A stretch of 28,754 nucleotides of DNA from Sperchopsis tessellata (taxonomy: Eukaryota; Arthropoda; Insecta; Coleoptera; Hydrophilidae). Of this stretch, positions 1 to 11,324 are shown piece by piece. Below the pieces are notes generated by a model. It was not told the DNA's origin and did no database searches. It saw only the letters and a list, made by a program, of their open reading frames with translations. Positions within the stretch are counted from its first letter, which is position 1, and every line of letters starts with the position of its first letter. The position numbers were made by a program, and so were the translations under genes. Location of the stretch: positions 1 to 28,754 of the forward strand of contig JAWQRN010000520.1 of NCBI GenBank assembly GCA_033557685.1, read 5' to 3'.

Positions 1-142
1 GCAGTGGTGCTGCGAAATAGCTATATATGGCATTGGATACCTCACTCATACGCAAAACTGATATTATTATTTTTATCTATTTTCAGCCAGTTATTCCCAC
101 GACTAATTTTTAACACATATATTTTGTACTGGCAAGATCCAC

Positions 143-152
<10 letters not shown>

Positions 153-196
<44 letters not shown>
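153..196. repeat. (TA)n microsatellite
   Basis: An uninterrupted TA dinucleotide run of about 22 units. It accounts for the Tyr-Ile repeat in the only open frame at the left end, so that frame is not a gene. Confidence 0.97.
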
Positions 197-198
<2 letters not shown>

Positions 199-867
199 CT
201 TGTTGAAAAAGGTAATATTTCAGTTACAGAAATAGCTATGAATATTGAATAGTTTATAAACTCATTAGAGGCTTGAAATTATAAATACTATAAATTGTAT
301 ATTAGATAGATATAAAATTAATAAGATGAAGTTTTTGTGTGTACAAAAACTGAAAACGCAGTTTATTGAAAATTGGAACATTTAAATTGGTATTACTCAG
401 AAAGATACCTGAATAGAATAAAATTCAAAGTAATTTCAATAAGAAAATCGTTGTGTGAACAGAAGTAGTTAAAAGTCCAAAATATCATGAATATGAATTA
501 TGGGACAGTTGGACACATGGAATTAAACAAATACGTCTATTTCTGATAGTTGGGTTACATTTTTTTTACAGAAATGAGAAAAAAATCTGTTGTTTACTAA
601 CATTTTTGTACTGCGGTAACATTTATTATTATTCAATTTCCATGGAGATAATTTTTTCCATGATAAATAGCATGTGATTAAAGAAAAAAATCTAGATGAA
701 ATGTTAAAACTATGAGAGCCGTGTTAATTATAAAGCAAAATTTTTATATATGACGACGATGCCTTAACACACATTTGTTATGCATATCCGGTTCATCGGA
801 AACATTTCCTGCAACTTAAAAAGAATCATTATTTAACAAAAAATTAGCAGCATTAAATTTACACACT
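197..867. other. AT-rich intergenic or intronic sequence, no gene seen
   Basis: Short frames full of stops on both strands, A/T homopolymers, and no recognisable protein or RNA. It lies directly upstream of the mariner-like transposase relic and may include its 5' non-coding part, but I found no inverted terminal repeat. Confidence 0.6.
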
Positions 868-1690
868 GCTATCAAAAAGTATTTTTCCGCAGAAGTTTTT
901 TAGCTAAGTTTGTGTTTAAAAGTGGTGATAAATACATGGAAATTGTAAAACACGAATTTCGGCAATGTTTCCTGGATGTTGTGCCCTAATGGCCTAATCG
1001 TGGTACTGTCAGAGATTTAACTTTAATATTTCGAAAATAGGGTAATGTTCAAGATGCTCCAAGTGGAAGACCATCCATTCTAACTGATAAAAAATTGGAT
1101 GACATTTGTTATCAATTCTTGAGAAGTCCATCGAAATCACTCAGGAAATTGTTGCAATAATGTGGACTGTGCCATGGCTCAACTTAAAAATCAGTAAAGA
1201 AGCAACTCAAACTCCATTCTTACACAGAGATGTCTGTACAGGAAGTGAAAATTGCAGATTTTCAAAAGAAATTTAAAAAAACATTATTGTTAGGAGGACA
1301 TTTAGGATGTGACATTTTACAATGATGAAGCGTGGTTTCACCTTTCTGGGTATGTCAATTCATAAAATGCACGTATATGATCTTCTGAAAACTTCTACTA
1401 TATTCATCAATCACCTTTGCTTCCTGTCAAAATTGAGTATCATTCGATGCGCATATAGAAAATATCTTCGGAGATCTCGTAATTTAAGTGGATTTGGCCT
1501 CCCCATTCGCTGAACCTTACCCCACCAGATTTTGTACTTTTGGGCAGACATTAAAGGCAGTGTTTATAAAAAGAAGAAAAAAATATTGATGAAATAAAAT
1601 TAGAGATCTAAACTTATATTAACTCTATTTCTGTGGAACATTACGCGCAATATATGGCTGTACCAAAAAAATACAGATAACACTTCCAGA
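868..1690 (+). pseudogene. mariner-like (Tc1/mariner superfamily) transposase relic
   Basis: A decayed cut-and-paste transposase that survives as pieces in several plus-strand frames. From the N-terminus there is a helix-turn-helix part (EIVKHEFRQCFPG near 940), then a linker resembling NVQDAPSGRPS with Ile-Leu-Thr after it (about 1045-1090). The first catalytic block reads DVTFYNDEAWFHLSGYVNS (about 1308-1365), and the Asp of NDEAWF is the expected first catalytic residue. A piece resembling the WPPxSPDLxPxDF block follows (about 1490-1545), then a C-terminal SVEHYAQYM-like part near 1635. The middle, with the QDGAxxH block, is missing or unrecognisable. Frameshifts and stops break every frame. 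The order of blocks matches the insect transposases that begin with a DUF4817-type domain. Terminal inverted repeats were not found. Confidence 0.8.
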
Positions 1691-1812
1691 ATTTCCTCTA
1701 AAATTGTAACAATATTGATTCTTTTATTTATTATAATATAACAATTATTATATTATTTATTATTACTGTAGAGTAGTTATTATTATCGAGAAGAAACTTT
1801 TTTATCGCACTA

Positions 1813-3700
1813 TATCATCATCATTATCAGCTGTTATTCATCTTATTCAACTTGCTCACTTACATGACATGGAGTCTTACATTGTGTCTCTGTTCCCGCA
1901 AGGTTAATTCTTTTGACCATCATTAATGAGTTTCCTTACCAAGATGTCTTTCCCATTTAGACGTCTGCATCTTCACTGTACTTGACCTTCTGACGTCTTA
2001 TCTATCTACAGTGCCTGCTATCATTAATGCTCAAGCCCATCAAGTATTTCTCAATTCTTTTTTGTTATTTGGAGCTTCTGAATGTACAAAGGCACCTACT
2101 ACTTACTGTTGCTTAGACAACAATTTCATGCAAGCTTTTTTCTCATGCTATCTCGAAAGAAATATCTAGATCCACCGTTATGAGCTGACCAAAAAATATG
2201 TGGGATGTTATGGTTTCTATAAGAATGTAGTTTCTGTTTGCTGAGGTTTATTCTATGTCCTACAGCTTTACTTTCAGAATTTAGATAAACTATTTGTTCT
2301 TAGAGCTCTTCTAATGTGGTGTAAAAACAACAATACTATCTACAAATCTTAAATGGTTAAGATTTTCTTCATTCATAGTAATGCCCTTGTGTTACCAATC
2401 TAATTCATGGAACATATACTACAGATTTGAGTTGAACATCTTCAGGAATATTTTTTAATATCAAATGGCTCTGTTGCTTGGTGTAATTTAACACTATATG
2501 GCTTTTTGATAGATGTTTTAAATGAGTCCTCTACAAACTAATGGAATGCCATTTCGGACAAAAGCTATTATCATTGTTGATGCTTTGATAGAATTAATTG
2601 CTTTCTCATAGTTTACGAAAGCACAATACAGTGGCATGTTATACTCATTATATTTAGATATGAATTGAAACACTGTGTGGATATGGTCAATAGTATTATA
2701 TTCTTCAGGCAAACCTGCCTATCCTTTGGGTAGTTTGGTATCGAATTGTTCCGTAAGGTGTATTGTAATTATTTTGATAAGGATTTTATAAACCATAGAA
2801 TGATACTGATTAGTTGGTACTTTTTAGATTTTTGTATCCTTTTTTGTTGGGTAGAATAATTCTTGCATTGTTCTAAGATGCTGGTATCTCTTTTATTTCT
2901 AGGAACAAACTATACAGTTTTTCCAGAACTATATATATCTCTTCTCCAGTGATTTTTAGTATGCCAATGATAACTTTTTCATTGTCTACAGAAGCATAAC
3001 ATAGTGGCAGGTTATACTTATTGCATCTAGATATCAATTTGTGCATTGTGTGAATGTGATCAATTCTGCTATCCTTTAAAAAAGTCTGTCTATTCTTTGG
3101 ATTAGTATGAATCGAATTGATCTGTAAGGTGGTTCCAAATTATTTTATTAAGGATTTTATAAGCCACAGATGTGACACCGATTGGTTGTAAATTTCTTAG
3201 ATTGTTTTCTTTGTTGTGAATTTGAATAATTGTTGCATTGTTCCAAGTTGCTGGTATCTCTTTTGTGTCTAAGCATAACATATATAATTTTGCCAACTAC
3301 ATAGTACATCAACCTTAATTCCGTCCTCTCAAGGTCCTTTTCCACATTCATAGCATGAGCAACTTCTAAAGGTAATATTGATGGAACTTCTTTCTCATAT
3401 GAGATGTTTATATGGATACATTCATCTCAATATAATTCTTGGTAAAGTTTCTTAACCACTCCAAGGATGTCCTTTCTATTGTCTACTCTCTCTCAATTTT
3501 TTGCAGATCTGAGGGCTATGGAGTGCGAGTTCATAGTTGCATTTTCTAACACCTTTTATTCTCATTTTTATGACCTTTAAAAGTTCTGTATACTCTATTT
3601 TCTGCATTATTGTCCTAACTATACCTGTATTTTTATCTATGCTGCTATCACAGGGTTTTAGTCTGACCAGATATTTTGTATTCCTTTTATACCACATTTA
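1813..3700 (-). pseudogene. RTE-like non-LTR retrotransposon (LINE) reverse transcriptase relic with internal duplication
   Basis: A reverse-transcriptase relic read leftwards. The upstream piece (3476-3697) aligns with the region before the RT core. At 3102-3296 the IPATWNNATIIQIHNKE block with later LQPIGVTSVAYKILNKII matches the fingers region ('NYRPI' block). At 2518-2712 TIDHIHTVFQFI and FVNYEKAINSI match the RT region A, but the catalytic Asp of FVDYEKAFDS has become Asn. Near 2330-2347 HLRFVDSIVVF is a damaged FADD box. Further left (2050-2170) is GQLITVDLDISFEIA, the thumb region. The left end, a run rich in TGATGATGAT on the minus strand (1815-1832), fits the short 3' tail of RTE elements. 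A stretch of about 320 bases is present twice (see the repeat entry). Stops and frameshifts throughout make it non-functional. The clade call rests on motif style and is an inference. Confidence 0.8.
2611..3300. repeat. diverged direct duplication inside the LINE relic (about 370-bp period)
   Basis: Two direct copies, about 2611-2935 and 2981-3300, align along their length. Anchors are tgctggtatctctttt (2880 and 3250), aaggattttataa (near 2780 and 3150) and ggttatact/tgttatact (near 2637 and 3009). Substitutions and small indels are common, so the duplication is old or represents two insertions side by side. Both copies encode the same RT segment on the minus strand. Confidence 0.85.
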
Positions 3701-3757
3701 GATTTAATATCATTATCTATAAGAAAGATGTTTCCGCGTGGAAGCCATGTAGAGACT

Positions 3758-3777
3758 GAAAAGTGCCGACGTTTCAT
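3758..3777 (-). repeat. dispersed 'GAAACGTCGGCACTTTT' tail motif, copy A
   Basis: The reverse complement reads atgaaacgtcggcacttttc, identical over 20 bases to the copy at 5632-5651. It lies next to the start of the LINE relic and faces copy B, making a widely spaced inverted repeat. Confidence 0.85.
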
Positions 3778-3779
3778 AT

Positions 3780-4110
3780 CTTAAAGTAGACATAGATATT
3801 TATTAACATCATCATGTAAAACACAGCTATGTATGTACGAAGCCCTGTATTATAAATTACAAAACTAATATTTTCAACACAAGGATTAAAAAATTTAGTT
3901 CCAAAAATGTACCAGTTTAGGAATTATGTACATTGTCAAAACTGATAAACATTTCCAATTTCCAGCTATCAAAAGTTATACTATTCCACACTTCTCAAAT
4001 TGTGCTTCCAGCATTATAATTCCATTCCATTATAAAAATTTGCTATTAATTTCCAAAAAATCCAAATTATTTGTAGCACGCAAGCTTGAAATTTTGATTT
4101 TTGACACATT
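3780..4110. other. AT-rich sequence between inverted tail motifs, no gene recognised
   Basis: An open frame of 66 codons (3926-4126, +) is here but has no recognisable domain. Its placement between oppositely oriented copies of the tail motif suggests it is the body of one decayed element (inference). Confidence 0.4.
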
Positions 4111-4116
4111 GACAGA

Positions 4117-4175
4117 TTTTCCTTGAAAATATACCTTGCAGCAGTGGACGAAACGTCGGCACTTTTCAGAGCCTT
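4117..4175 (+). repeat. dispersed tail motif, copy B
   Basis: Contains ccttgaaaat followed by gcagtggacg and aaacgtcggcacttttcag (to 4169). It shares the upstream ttgaaaat block and the cagtgga block with the copy at 5606-5651, so the shared unit is about 45-50 bases, longer than the 17-base core. Confidence 0.85.
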
Positions 4176-5600
4176 TAACTTATGTTAAATTTTTGTCTAC
4201 TCTCTCCCTGTCTCATTTTGGACTCCAGGAATTATGGTGAATCTAAGATGTAGTGTTGGAAGCAATAATCCTCCCTATTCTGAATTAGAAACAGATGAAA
4301 GGATATAGGAGCCGGAACATCGCATATCCATACTGGCAAAAATTATTTTTTGACAAAAATCGCTTAAAATGTCCAGAGATATTTTCACTCAGTAAAAACT
4401 CGTATAATTTGCCCAAGTATATTTGATTTGCATAAACTAGTCACGTTAATTGTTTTTCAGCATGTTCTTAAATTTCAGGCCACATTGTAGAAAGTGATCA
4501 TGTAGAGCCAGTAATAAATTGTTTAATGTAACTGGATGAAGAGAATGAAGCAACCATATCACCACATCAATAGATTAATTCCAAAAATATTTTCGATTTT
4601 TTTAACACTGTATATCTCAAAAATTAATTCAAAAGTGTTATATATATATATATTAACACTGCATATTATAGATGATGACTTTTCGATCGAAAATGATGAA
4701 ATACATTAGAACAAAAATCAATTTAAAGTGCAATTTACCATAAAAGTTGTAGAATTTTATATTCATTCATAAAAAGCTGAAAAAATGGTGAACAAAATTA
4801 TTAAAATTTAATTAATATTATATTATAAAAATTGAGTAGCTTGAAAACTCCTGCTTTTGTTTTTATGATTATTATTCTATTGTTAACATTATAAAACTAT
4901 TTCAACTTTTATTGATGCCACGATATCGTGAAATTTAATTAGGAATCCAATATGGGACCTCTTGATATTTTTAAGATGTTCTGCAATTAATTTAAAATAA
5001 AAAATAAGTCTATTCGCCAGTGACCAACAAGTTTGATACATTTTAGAAAATATTGAATGAAATTTTAAATATTTCCTCAACCTGAAGGATAAGCAAATTA
5101 ATTTCAAACTAGTTAATTCTAATTTTAATAATCGCCCAATATATTAATCTTTTATCAAAGTTCTTCCCATACACAGCTAGTATGTAGTTTGTTTGTAAAT
5201 TAAAAACCACAACAAAAGGTTTACTGCATTTTGGTATATACTAGGAAAAGAAAGTGGCATCAAGTATAAGTTGACGAGTAGATCTGAACTAAATGATCTT
5301 CTAAGATTATAAAGTTTCTATGGACAATTGTTTTGTCTTTCTTAAGACACGCAACATTTTTCTTATGTTTAAGAAATATAACAAAAGGTGTCCTTATTGT
5401 TGACGTTCACTATAGATAATATTCCACATAAGTTGATAGTGCATATGAAAAGTTTGAGCAAGATAGTAATCCCAAGAAAATCAGAGAAGGCACAGAAGTT
5501 TGCTATCAGTCACATAATATCAATCACGATGATTGATGGTTTTACCTTGCTAGCAGCTTCGAAATTCCCCTTCTTCTCTGCTAGGTAGAAGAACGATTTA
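4176..5600. other. AT-rich sequence, no gene recognised
   Basis: Two modest open frames (4889-5107, - and 5388-5588, +) show no known domain. A near-palindrome around a TA run sits at about 4636-4662 (agtgtta ... taacact). Nothing else is supportable. Confidence 0.5.
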
Positions 5601-5653
5601 CTCGACTTGAAAATGTCCCTTGTAACAGTGGATGAAACGTCGGCACTTTTCTG
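5601..5653 (+). repeat. dispersed tail motif, copy C
   Basis: Reads cttgaaaatgtccctt, then cagtggatgaaacgtcgg and cactttt. It is the best preserved of the four related copies. The three bases tcc and gga could pair just before the gaaac block, giving a short stem-loop. Confidence 0.85.
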
Positions 5654-7015
5654 CGCCTGAAAACAGTTCGACATTCAGTTATGCCAAGGTATTCTTCAAT
5701 AGACATCAATTAATCTTGAAGCAAAATTATTTATCTAACAATCCATTAACACAATACATACAGAAAACATAATTACAAATAGGGTATGCACTACAGTGTT
5801 TTGGTATCATTTGACTTTCCTACAAAAAAGTCATGAAGAAGAATTGGAATGGTAATGAGAGGGATCCGGGCAAGTAATACAGCCCCATCATAGATTTCTT
5901 TCTTAGATACCTAACTGCAATATTTGGAGTCCGATATTTTGCTGTGCAAAAATAGTTTCAGTCTCCTAGCTTGTTTTTTTCAACATCTGTGGCCAAAAAT
6001 CAGTATTAAATGCACTGACTTTTCATACCAATTGATATAGGTAATAAAATGCAGTTGCTAATTGTATATTTGGTGAGATGTGAAAATAGGCATCTATGAA
6101 CTGTAATGTTCTACACTTCCGGCATCCAGCAGTTGAAAAAAAATATTCGATAGCATTCTTCCATTACTTTGGATGTGTTCCTTCTGTTAATTCAGTTTCT
6201 GGATTGAGTTCATGTCTAACCTACAAATACCTTGGATGAAGAAATCTTGGATGAAAAAAATTATCAAAAGTTGCTCACTTAGGCTTTGAATTTAACCTAA
6301 CTTTATATTTACTACATCAAAAGTATTTCTATAACAATGATGATTATGATACAATGTTTTAAACAAATATTTTTTTCTTTCAAATATACACAAGTGTCCC
6401 ATTATGCAACAGCTTTTAATTTTAAAACAATAAATACATACGACATTCTAACTTCTAGATTTATTGTATTACAATAAAGCCATTATTTTTAAAAATAAAA
6501 AGAAAAATAGCCATCAAATTCAACAATTTTATTTGGGGTAAACATAATTTATTTTATGCACAACAAAATTATAAGAAAGTCAATCATAAAAATACAAAAA
6601 ATAAAGAAAGTATTAATAACATCAATTAAACTTAATTTATGTTAAAAGCTACAGAGTCAGACTAACCTATTATTGATGGTTACCCACCATTCAAATTATT
6701 TATTATTGCTATCAAAAGCAACTAATATGCATAGTACCTTCAAATAATTGCATATAAAAATAAGAAACAAATTAAATGCTCAATAAATAATCATCTTAGA
6801 AAACTGTCTAAAAAAAGCAAAATATATAATTAGTCAGAGACTTATTTAAATACAAATTGCCACATCCTTATGACTAACTATAAAAAGAAAACTAGTTACT
6901 TTACTAGCATACAAAACAAGAAGGCTTAAGAGACAGTATGAAAAATACAAAAAAAGTAACAAAAAAGATATCAAAATATCCAGAATAACACAGAGGCAAA
7001 AGAATTTCTGAACCT
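5654..7015. other. AT-rich sequence, no gene recognised
   Basis: Very A-rich with many short stops. The last part leads into the piggyBac-like reading frames, but no piggyBac terminal repeat or TTAA-flanked end could be assigned. Confidence 0.5.
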
Positions 7016-7019
7016 GAAA

Positions 7020-8090
7020 CAAATGTAGAAAACAACCTTCGTGATTAGGGAAAACTAATATTGAACAGTTCTATTATACGGAATATTAAAGTCCTTCTAA
7101 AAAAGTTTGTTACTTGGATCTGAATCATGAAGAAGTTTTAAAATGAATGGATGAAATGCACTATGAAGTTTAAGTAATAGAAAATAATGGACTTCGTGAT
7201 GACGATGTTGAAAACATAGAACCAGAAGATCAAAGTGAACAGAAAAAATGAGAACAAAGTTATTATAACAAAAATATATTCAAATGGTCGGGAAAAACTT
7301 TCATTTGTCGTAGTAGAACTCTAAAGCACAATATTGTGATGCAATTTACAAAATTACAACCATCCTTTCTATTGTTTAATAAAATTTTAAAAATTATTTT
7401 ACAATGAACAAAGATCAAAATCAAAGAACAAAGTTCTAAATAGTAGAACACAACTTTCACTTCACAAAAATTAAAACAGAATTTTTGCAGCGAATGAAAC
7501 TGGAAAAGAACTGTCATTGTGTTATGAGCACATATAGATACGCATTTTTACTCGTTTGCGATTTGACAAGGATAAATAAAGATCCTGCAATATCGGAGAT
7601 TTTTAATAAATTTCTCAATAACATTCTCAAACTATGTATCAGGTGAAAATAGTTGTGAAGAGAGAATTTCTGAACCAATAGACAATATCATCCCAATACA
7701 AAATACCATCCCAATACAAAATACCAACCCAATACAAAATATCAACCCAATACAAAATACCATCCCAATACAAAATACCATCCCAATAAAACAGGATATT
7801 GCTATAATGAGTTAGAAACTAAACCAAAAGCTTTCCTTGCACAATGAAAAGCAGCAAAGAAGAAATTCTTGCTTAATTTTTGTAGAAAAAATTTAGTACT
7901 GAAGTATCCTCTTAGAAATATAAAAAAATATAAAATAATGTTTTGTAGATCATCTTCATTATAAAAGATAAAAAATACTACCATTCCAAAAATGTTCACT
8001 GAATTACCAAAGATAATACTGCCATTCTTGTTTCATCAACCCACTATGAGAAAGCTTTAAATGAAGAAATCAACCAGAGATAAATAGTTT
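7020..8090 (+). pseudogene. piggyBac-like transposase relic
   Basis: Plus-strand pieces follow the order of a piggyBac transposase. An acidic N-terminal part (LRDDDVENIEPEDQSEQ, about 7190-7240) is followed by YYNKNIFKWSG and then RSRTLKHNIV (7261-7345), which match the hallmark 'KW' and 'RxRxxNIV' region. Later, RLRFDKDK (about 7553-7576), a frame-shifted AISEIFNKF and YVSGENSCEERI (about 7630-7670) match the FDDKxTR, FxKF and 'YxPGExLxIDExL' blocks. In the last block the first catalytic Asp is not present. A minisatellite then interrupts the frame. After it, TIPKMFTELP and SSTHYEKALNEEI (about 7980-8075) resemble the IPxEF and 'LLSTxH' parts. Several stops occur. The other catalytic Asp blocks are not recognisable. 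Confidence 0.75.
7684..7791. repeat. 18-bp minisatellite inside the piggyBac relic
   Basis: Five full direct units of cccaatacaaaataccat (7692-7781), with partial units on both sides. Units 2 and 3 carry a small change (ccaa for ccat, and one tatcaa). The unit is a multiple of three and keeps the plus frame open, encoding a PIQNTI-type hexapeptide. There are no spacers, so it is a simple tandem repeat. Confidence 0.95.
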
Positions 8091-9166
8091 TTATAAATTG
8101 AAAAAATGAAGGGTTCTCATGCTTGACAAAACATGTGCAAAAAGTTCAACAAATTGGCATAGTTGCCAATAGCCATATTGTTTTGATTGCTAGATATTTA
8201 AGCATCAGGACAAATGGCTATCATCAAGTATATAAAGATAACCCAATAATGGGGTAAATAGAATTTTTTAAAGCAACTTGTTTACTGACTGAATCCAGGC
8301 AATTACACGACGAACTAAAATAATTAGATGTTGAAAAATTTTAAAAATAGAAGACATGTTACACACATCCTTATAAAATACTGAGGAAAACATTTTATAT
8401 ATGTTTTATAAACAAACAACTTATCTGATTAGAATGTTAAGCAAAAATAGTTTTTTCAAAATGATTAAATTTTTTGACAAGAAATATGCCATTTGTGACA
8501 GATAAAATTTATATTATTGTAATATTTGACATTTTAATGATGTTTTCTTCAATATCTTCAGGTAATAATATCAAACTGATACTATACAAAAAAAAAATAC
8601 ATTGTTTGTAATTCTTATGAGAATAAAAATTATGGCAGTCATGGTGACTGTGTTACGGAGATAGTTTTACTAAATAACTTAAATAATAAAAAAAAGGTTA
8701 TGTAAAAAAATAACACTAATGGGACAGGTGTGTTATATATAAATTTTTAGACATTTCTTCAAAGTAAAATTTTGAAAATTGTTTGTAGTCAATTTGATAA
8801 TTAATCCAATAATATATGTTCTAAAACACTTTTAAAATGAAACTAAAAATAAAAATGGTCAATCCGAACCTCACTGCTTCTATTTTGTGATTAACATTGT
8901 ATTAACAAAAATAATAATCACTACATTTAACACTTAAATAAAACAAAAAATATGATCTTCCAAGCTACTCAATTTTATGTACTTATATGTGATTATAAAA
9001 ACAATGCAAGTATTTTTAAATATCAGTTCAAGATACACATTAAAAGAAACATAAAACTGAAAAACTTAGAAAACAAACCAAACAAAAATGTACAACCGTA
9101 TTACATTTCTATACTTACAATTGGAAACAAGGGCAAATAATAAGAACACAATTAGTATAAATCAAC
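8091..9166. other. AT-rich sequence, no gene recognised
   Basis: Mostly A/T with short open frames only; the 62-codon frame at 8952-9140 (+) is Lys/Asn-rich low-complexity translation. It may hold the 3' part of the piggyBac relic, but no terminal repeat was seen. Confidence 0.5.
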
Positions 9167-9436
9167 AGGATGTTCAAAAGTTCTGCGCTTTTTTAAAATA
9201 CTTTAAAAAAGTTACACGTAAATTGCATATTTTGTAGCATTATTATAGGACAAAGATTTTGAATATCATTTTTGAAATTGGTACACACATGCAGTATTAG
9301 TGTAGATGTTAATCTTAATAAATAAATAACAATATATTTTTGGAGAATCAATTTATCATATTAATAATTTTAGAATTTTATTATCTAGTACCAAAGATTT
9401 TATATATACTTTTTATAATACTTTTTGAACATCCTT
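9167..9436. mobile_element. possible MITE with short terminal inverted repeats
   Basis: The left edge aggatgttcaaaagt and the reverse complement of the right edge aaggatgttcaaaaagt agree over about 15 bases and bound 270 bp of AT-rich non-coding sequence. No clear target-site duplication is visible, so the element status is tentative. Confidence 0.45.
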
Positions 9437-9754
9437 CATTAAAATAAGAACTGAACTGAAGTCAGAGAAACACCCGCCAGCACCACAATTTCGTGTATCA
9501 TCCAATGATCTATTCTGGAATTTGCTTGATTAAATGTCAATGGATAGTTTTTCAAATATTTATATTAATATTTTAGGTATGTGTAGTTTCGGTGACATCT
9601 TTCAAAATAATTATCGTTTATTATATAAAATACATATATGCAAGGCCAAGCACATCCGAGGTTAAATTTATTTAATGATCAACTCAAGAGCTGTATTTAA
9701 AAATTCATTGCTTCCAAACGTTTAAAAGCGGTAATGCTAAATTTAATTAATAAC

Positions 9755-11140
9755 TTACAAAGAGGTACCAAAAATCAAGTAAAGGTAAGGGTTAATTTTG
9801 GATGATAAGAAAACCTTAGATAATGCGTACCACAATATGTTAAATAACAATGCAAACTTTTTCCCGCTGATATTCTTGTGATCTCTGGGTACTTTATTAT
9901 AGAGTTTGGTACCCCAATAGTCCACCCCTTGTTGGGTTTTTCGTAACCTATGGAGTGGGACTTGAATATGCTGAGCATTTCTCGTATTGTATAAGGATGG
10001 TGCTCTGAGTTGAGTGTGTATTTGCACCTGTTATCGTGAACATATTTCAAGTATTATTTGTTCATTCTTAAATCAATCTCTGCAGCTCTCTTTGATGCCC
10101 ATACCTCACATGGCTCTTAACACTCTCTTCTGAAGAAGAGAGAGAAGATGCACGTCGACTCCAAAGAGGCCCCCACAACATGATAACATATGCTATTATG
10201 CTATGAAAATTGGTATAATAAGTGACCCTTGATACCTGATAAGTAGCTGCCCCCCAATTGCTCTGATGGTATATATGGCTCTTGCCAACTTCTTCTCTAG
10301 TGTCTCTAGGTATGCAGTCAATTTGAACCTGCTATCAACCACAACACCAAGAAATCTCAAGCTCTAACTTCCTGATCATGTCTGGCAGAAATAATTAAGC
10401 TCTAAGTTTTGTCTCCATTTAATTGCAACTTGTTTGAGTTAAACCAAACATTTGCATCTGTCAAAGTTGACCCAGAGGACACCTCAAGTTCAACATTGCT
10501 TCTTCCTCTAAACAAACAAGTGGTGTCATCAGCTAAAGACAAGTACCATAAATATATACACTGTTCACCAGATCATTTATGTAGATAACAAACAGAACAG
10601 GTCCCAGCACAGACCCCTGCGGCACACCCCATGACAACCCACGAGCCGCAGGCATCTCACCTCCCCATACAAAAGTTTGGCTCCGGATGGATAAGTAAGA
10701 CTTAAGTATGCTGTAGGAAATACCTCTGAAGCCATAGAAATATAGTTTGTGGAGTAAAAGACTGTGATCCACTGTGTCGAACACTTTTGTGAGATCACAA
10801 CACGTTAGCCAAACCCTTTTTGTAGACCGGCACCACCTTTGCATGCTTTAATTCATCCGGGAATATTTCTTCTCTTAACCATACATTTATATAGATGGTG
10901 ATAGGAATCAGGATTTCATCTTCAACCATCTTATGCATATAAGTGGAAAACCTAAAAATATCCACTGTTTTTTTCTTTTTTATTTTCCTGATTGTCCGGA
11001 TGTTTTTTTCGTTTACCTCAGTTAGTACCAAAGTTCTTGTAGTATTTACATTTCTATTACAAAGAAGCACATGTGGGTCGTCAAAATTCAAAAGTGTACC
11101 TGAAACAGTATCAAATCCACAGAAAGCTCATCCAAATCAT
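9755..11140 (-). pseudogene. Jockey-like non-LTR retrotransposon reverse transcriptase relic
   Basis: Read leftwards. Positions 10795-11091 carry the pre-RT linker and fingers (LTEVNEKNIRTIRKIKKKK, then FPDELKHAKVVPVYKK). Positions 10533-10844 carry DLTKVFDTVDH at residues 17-27 (catalytic region A), GVPQGSVLGP at residues 73-82 and YINDL at 88-92. The next catalytic box, SLADDTTCLFRG, lies in another frame at about 10507-10540. Residues of the C-terminal region (NTRNAQHIQVPLHRLRKTQQ with later LYNKVP) occur at 9860-10010. The fingers block VVPVYKK runs straight into the region just before DLTKVFD, so the 'NYRPISLL' and 'QFGFRKGRST' blocks are deleted. Catalytic Asps survive, but frameshifts and this deletion make it dead. 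Jockey assignment is by motif style. Confidence 0.88.
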
Positions 11141-11324
11141 TCACTGTTAGTATTAGTGTACTCCCCCATTAAAACAAAGGGTTTATATATAATTCAATTA
11201 ATATGTTGAATGTCCTCCATTTTGTTATTCAACAAGCAACAATCTTTCTTTTATATTGTAAACAGCATTTCTAGTGGAATATCTTCAATTTATTGTGAAA
11301 TTGAATATTTCAGTTCATCGATAA
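11141..11324. other. short non-coding spacer
   Basis: AT-rich sequence between the Jockey-like LINE and the mariner-like transposase. It may contain the 3' end of the transposon, but no terminal repeat was identified. Confidence 0.4.

Noticed and set aside
4..252. 82-codon open frame at the left end
   Set aside because: Its length comes from the TA microsatellite; no domain is present.
4145..4169. Hammerhead ribozyme core at the GAAACGTC motifs
   Set aside because: GAAAC and GTC are present, but the required CTGATGA block is absent in all copies here, as well as in the Penelope-like tails (cttgagaatg instead). No matching stem I was found.
7684..7791. CRISPR-like array
   Set aside because: Units are contiguous without spacers and the genome is eukaryotic; it is a simple minisatellite.
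10943..11209. Plus-strand open frame with a Phe-rich hydrophobic start
   Set aside because: It is the complement of the Lys-rich linker of the Jockey-like LINE.
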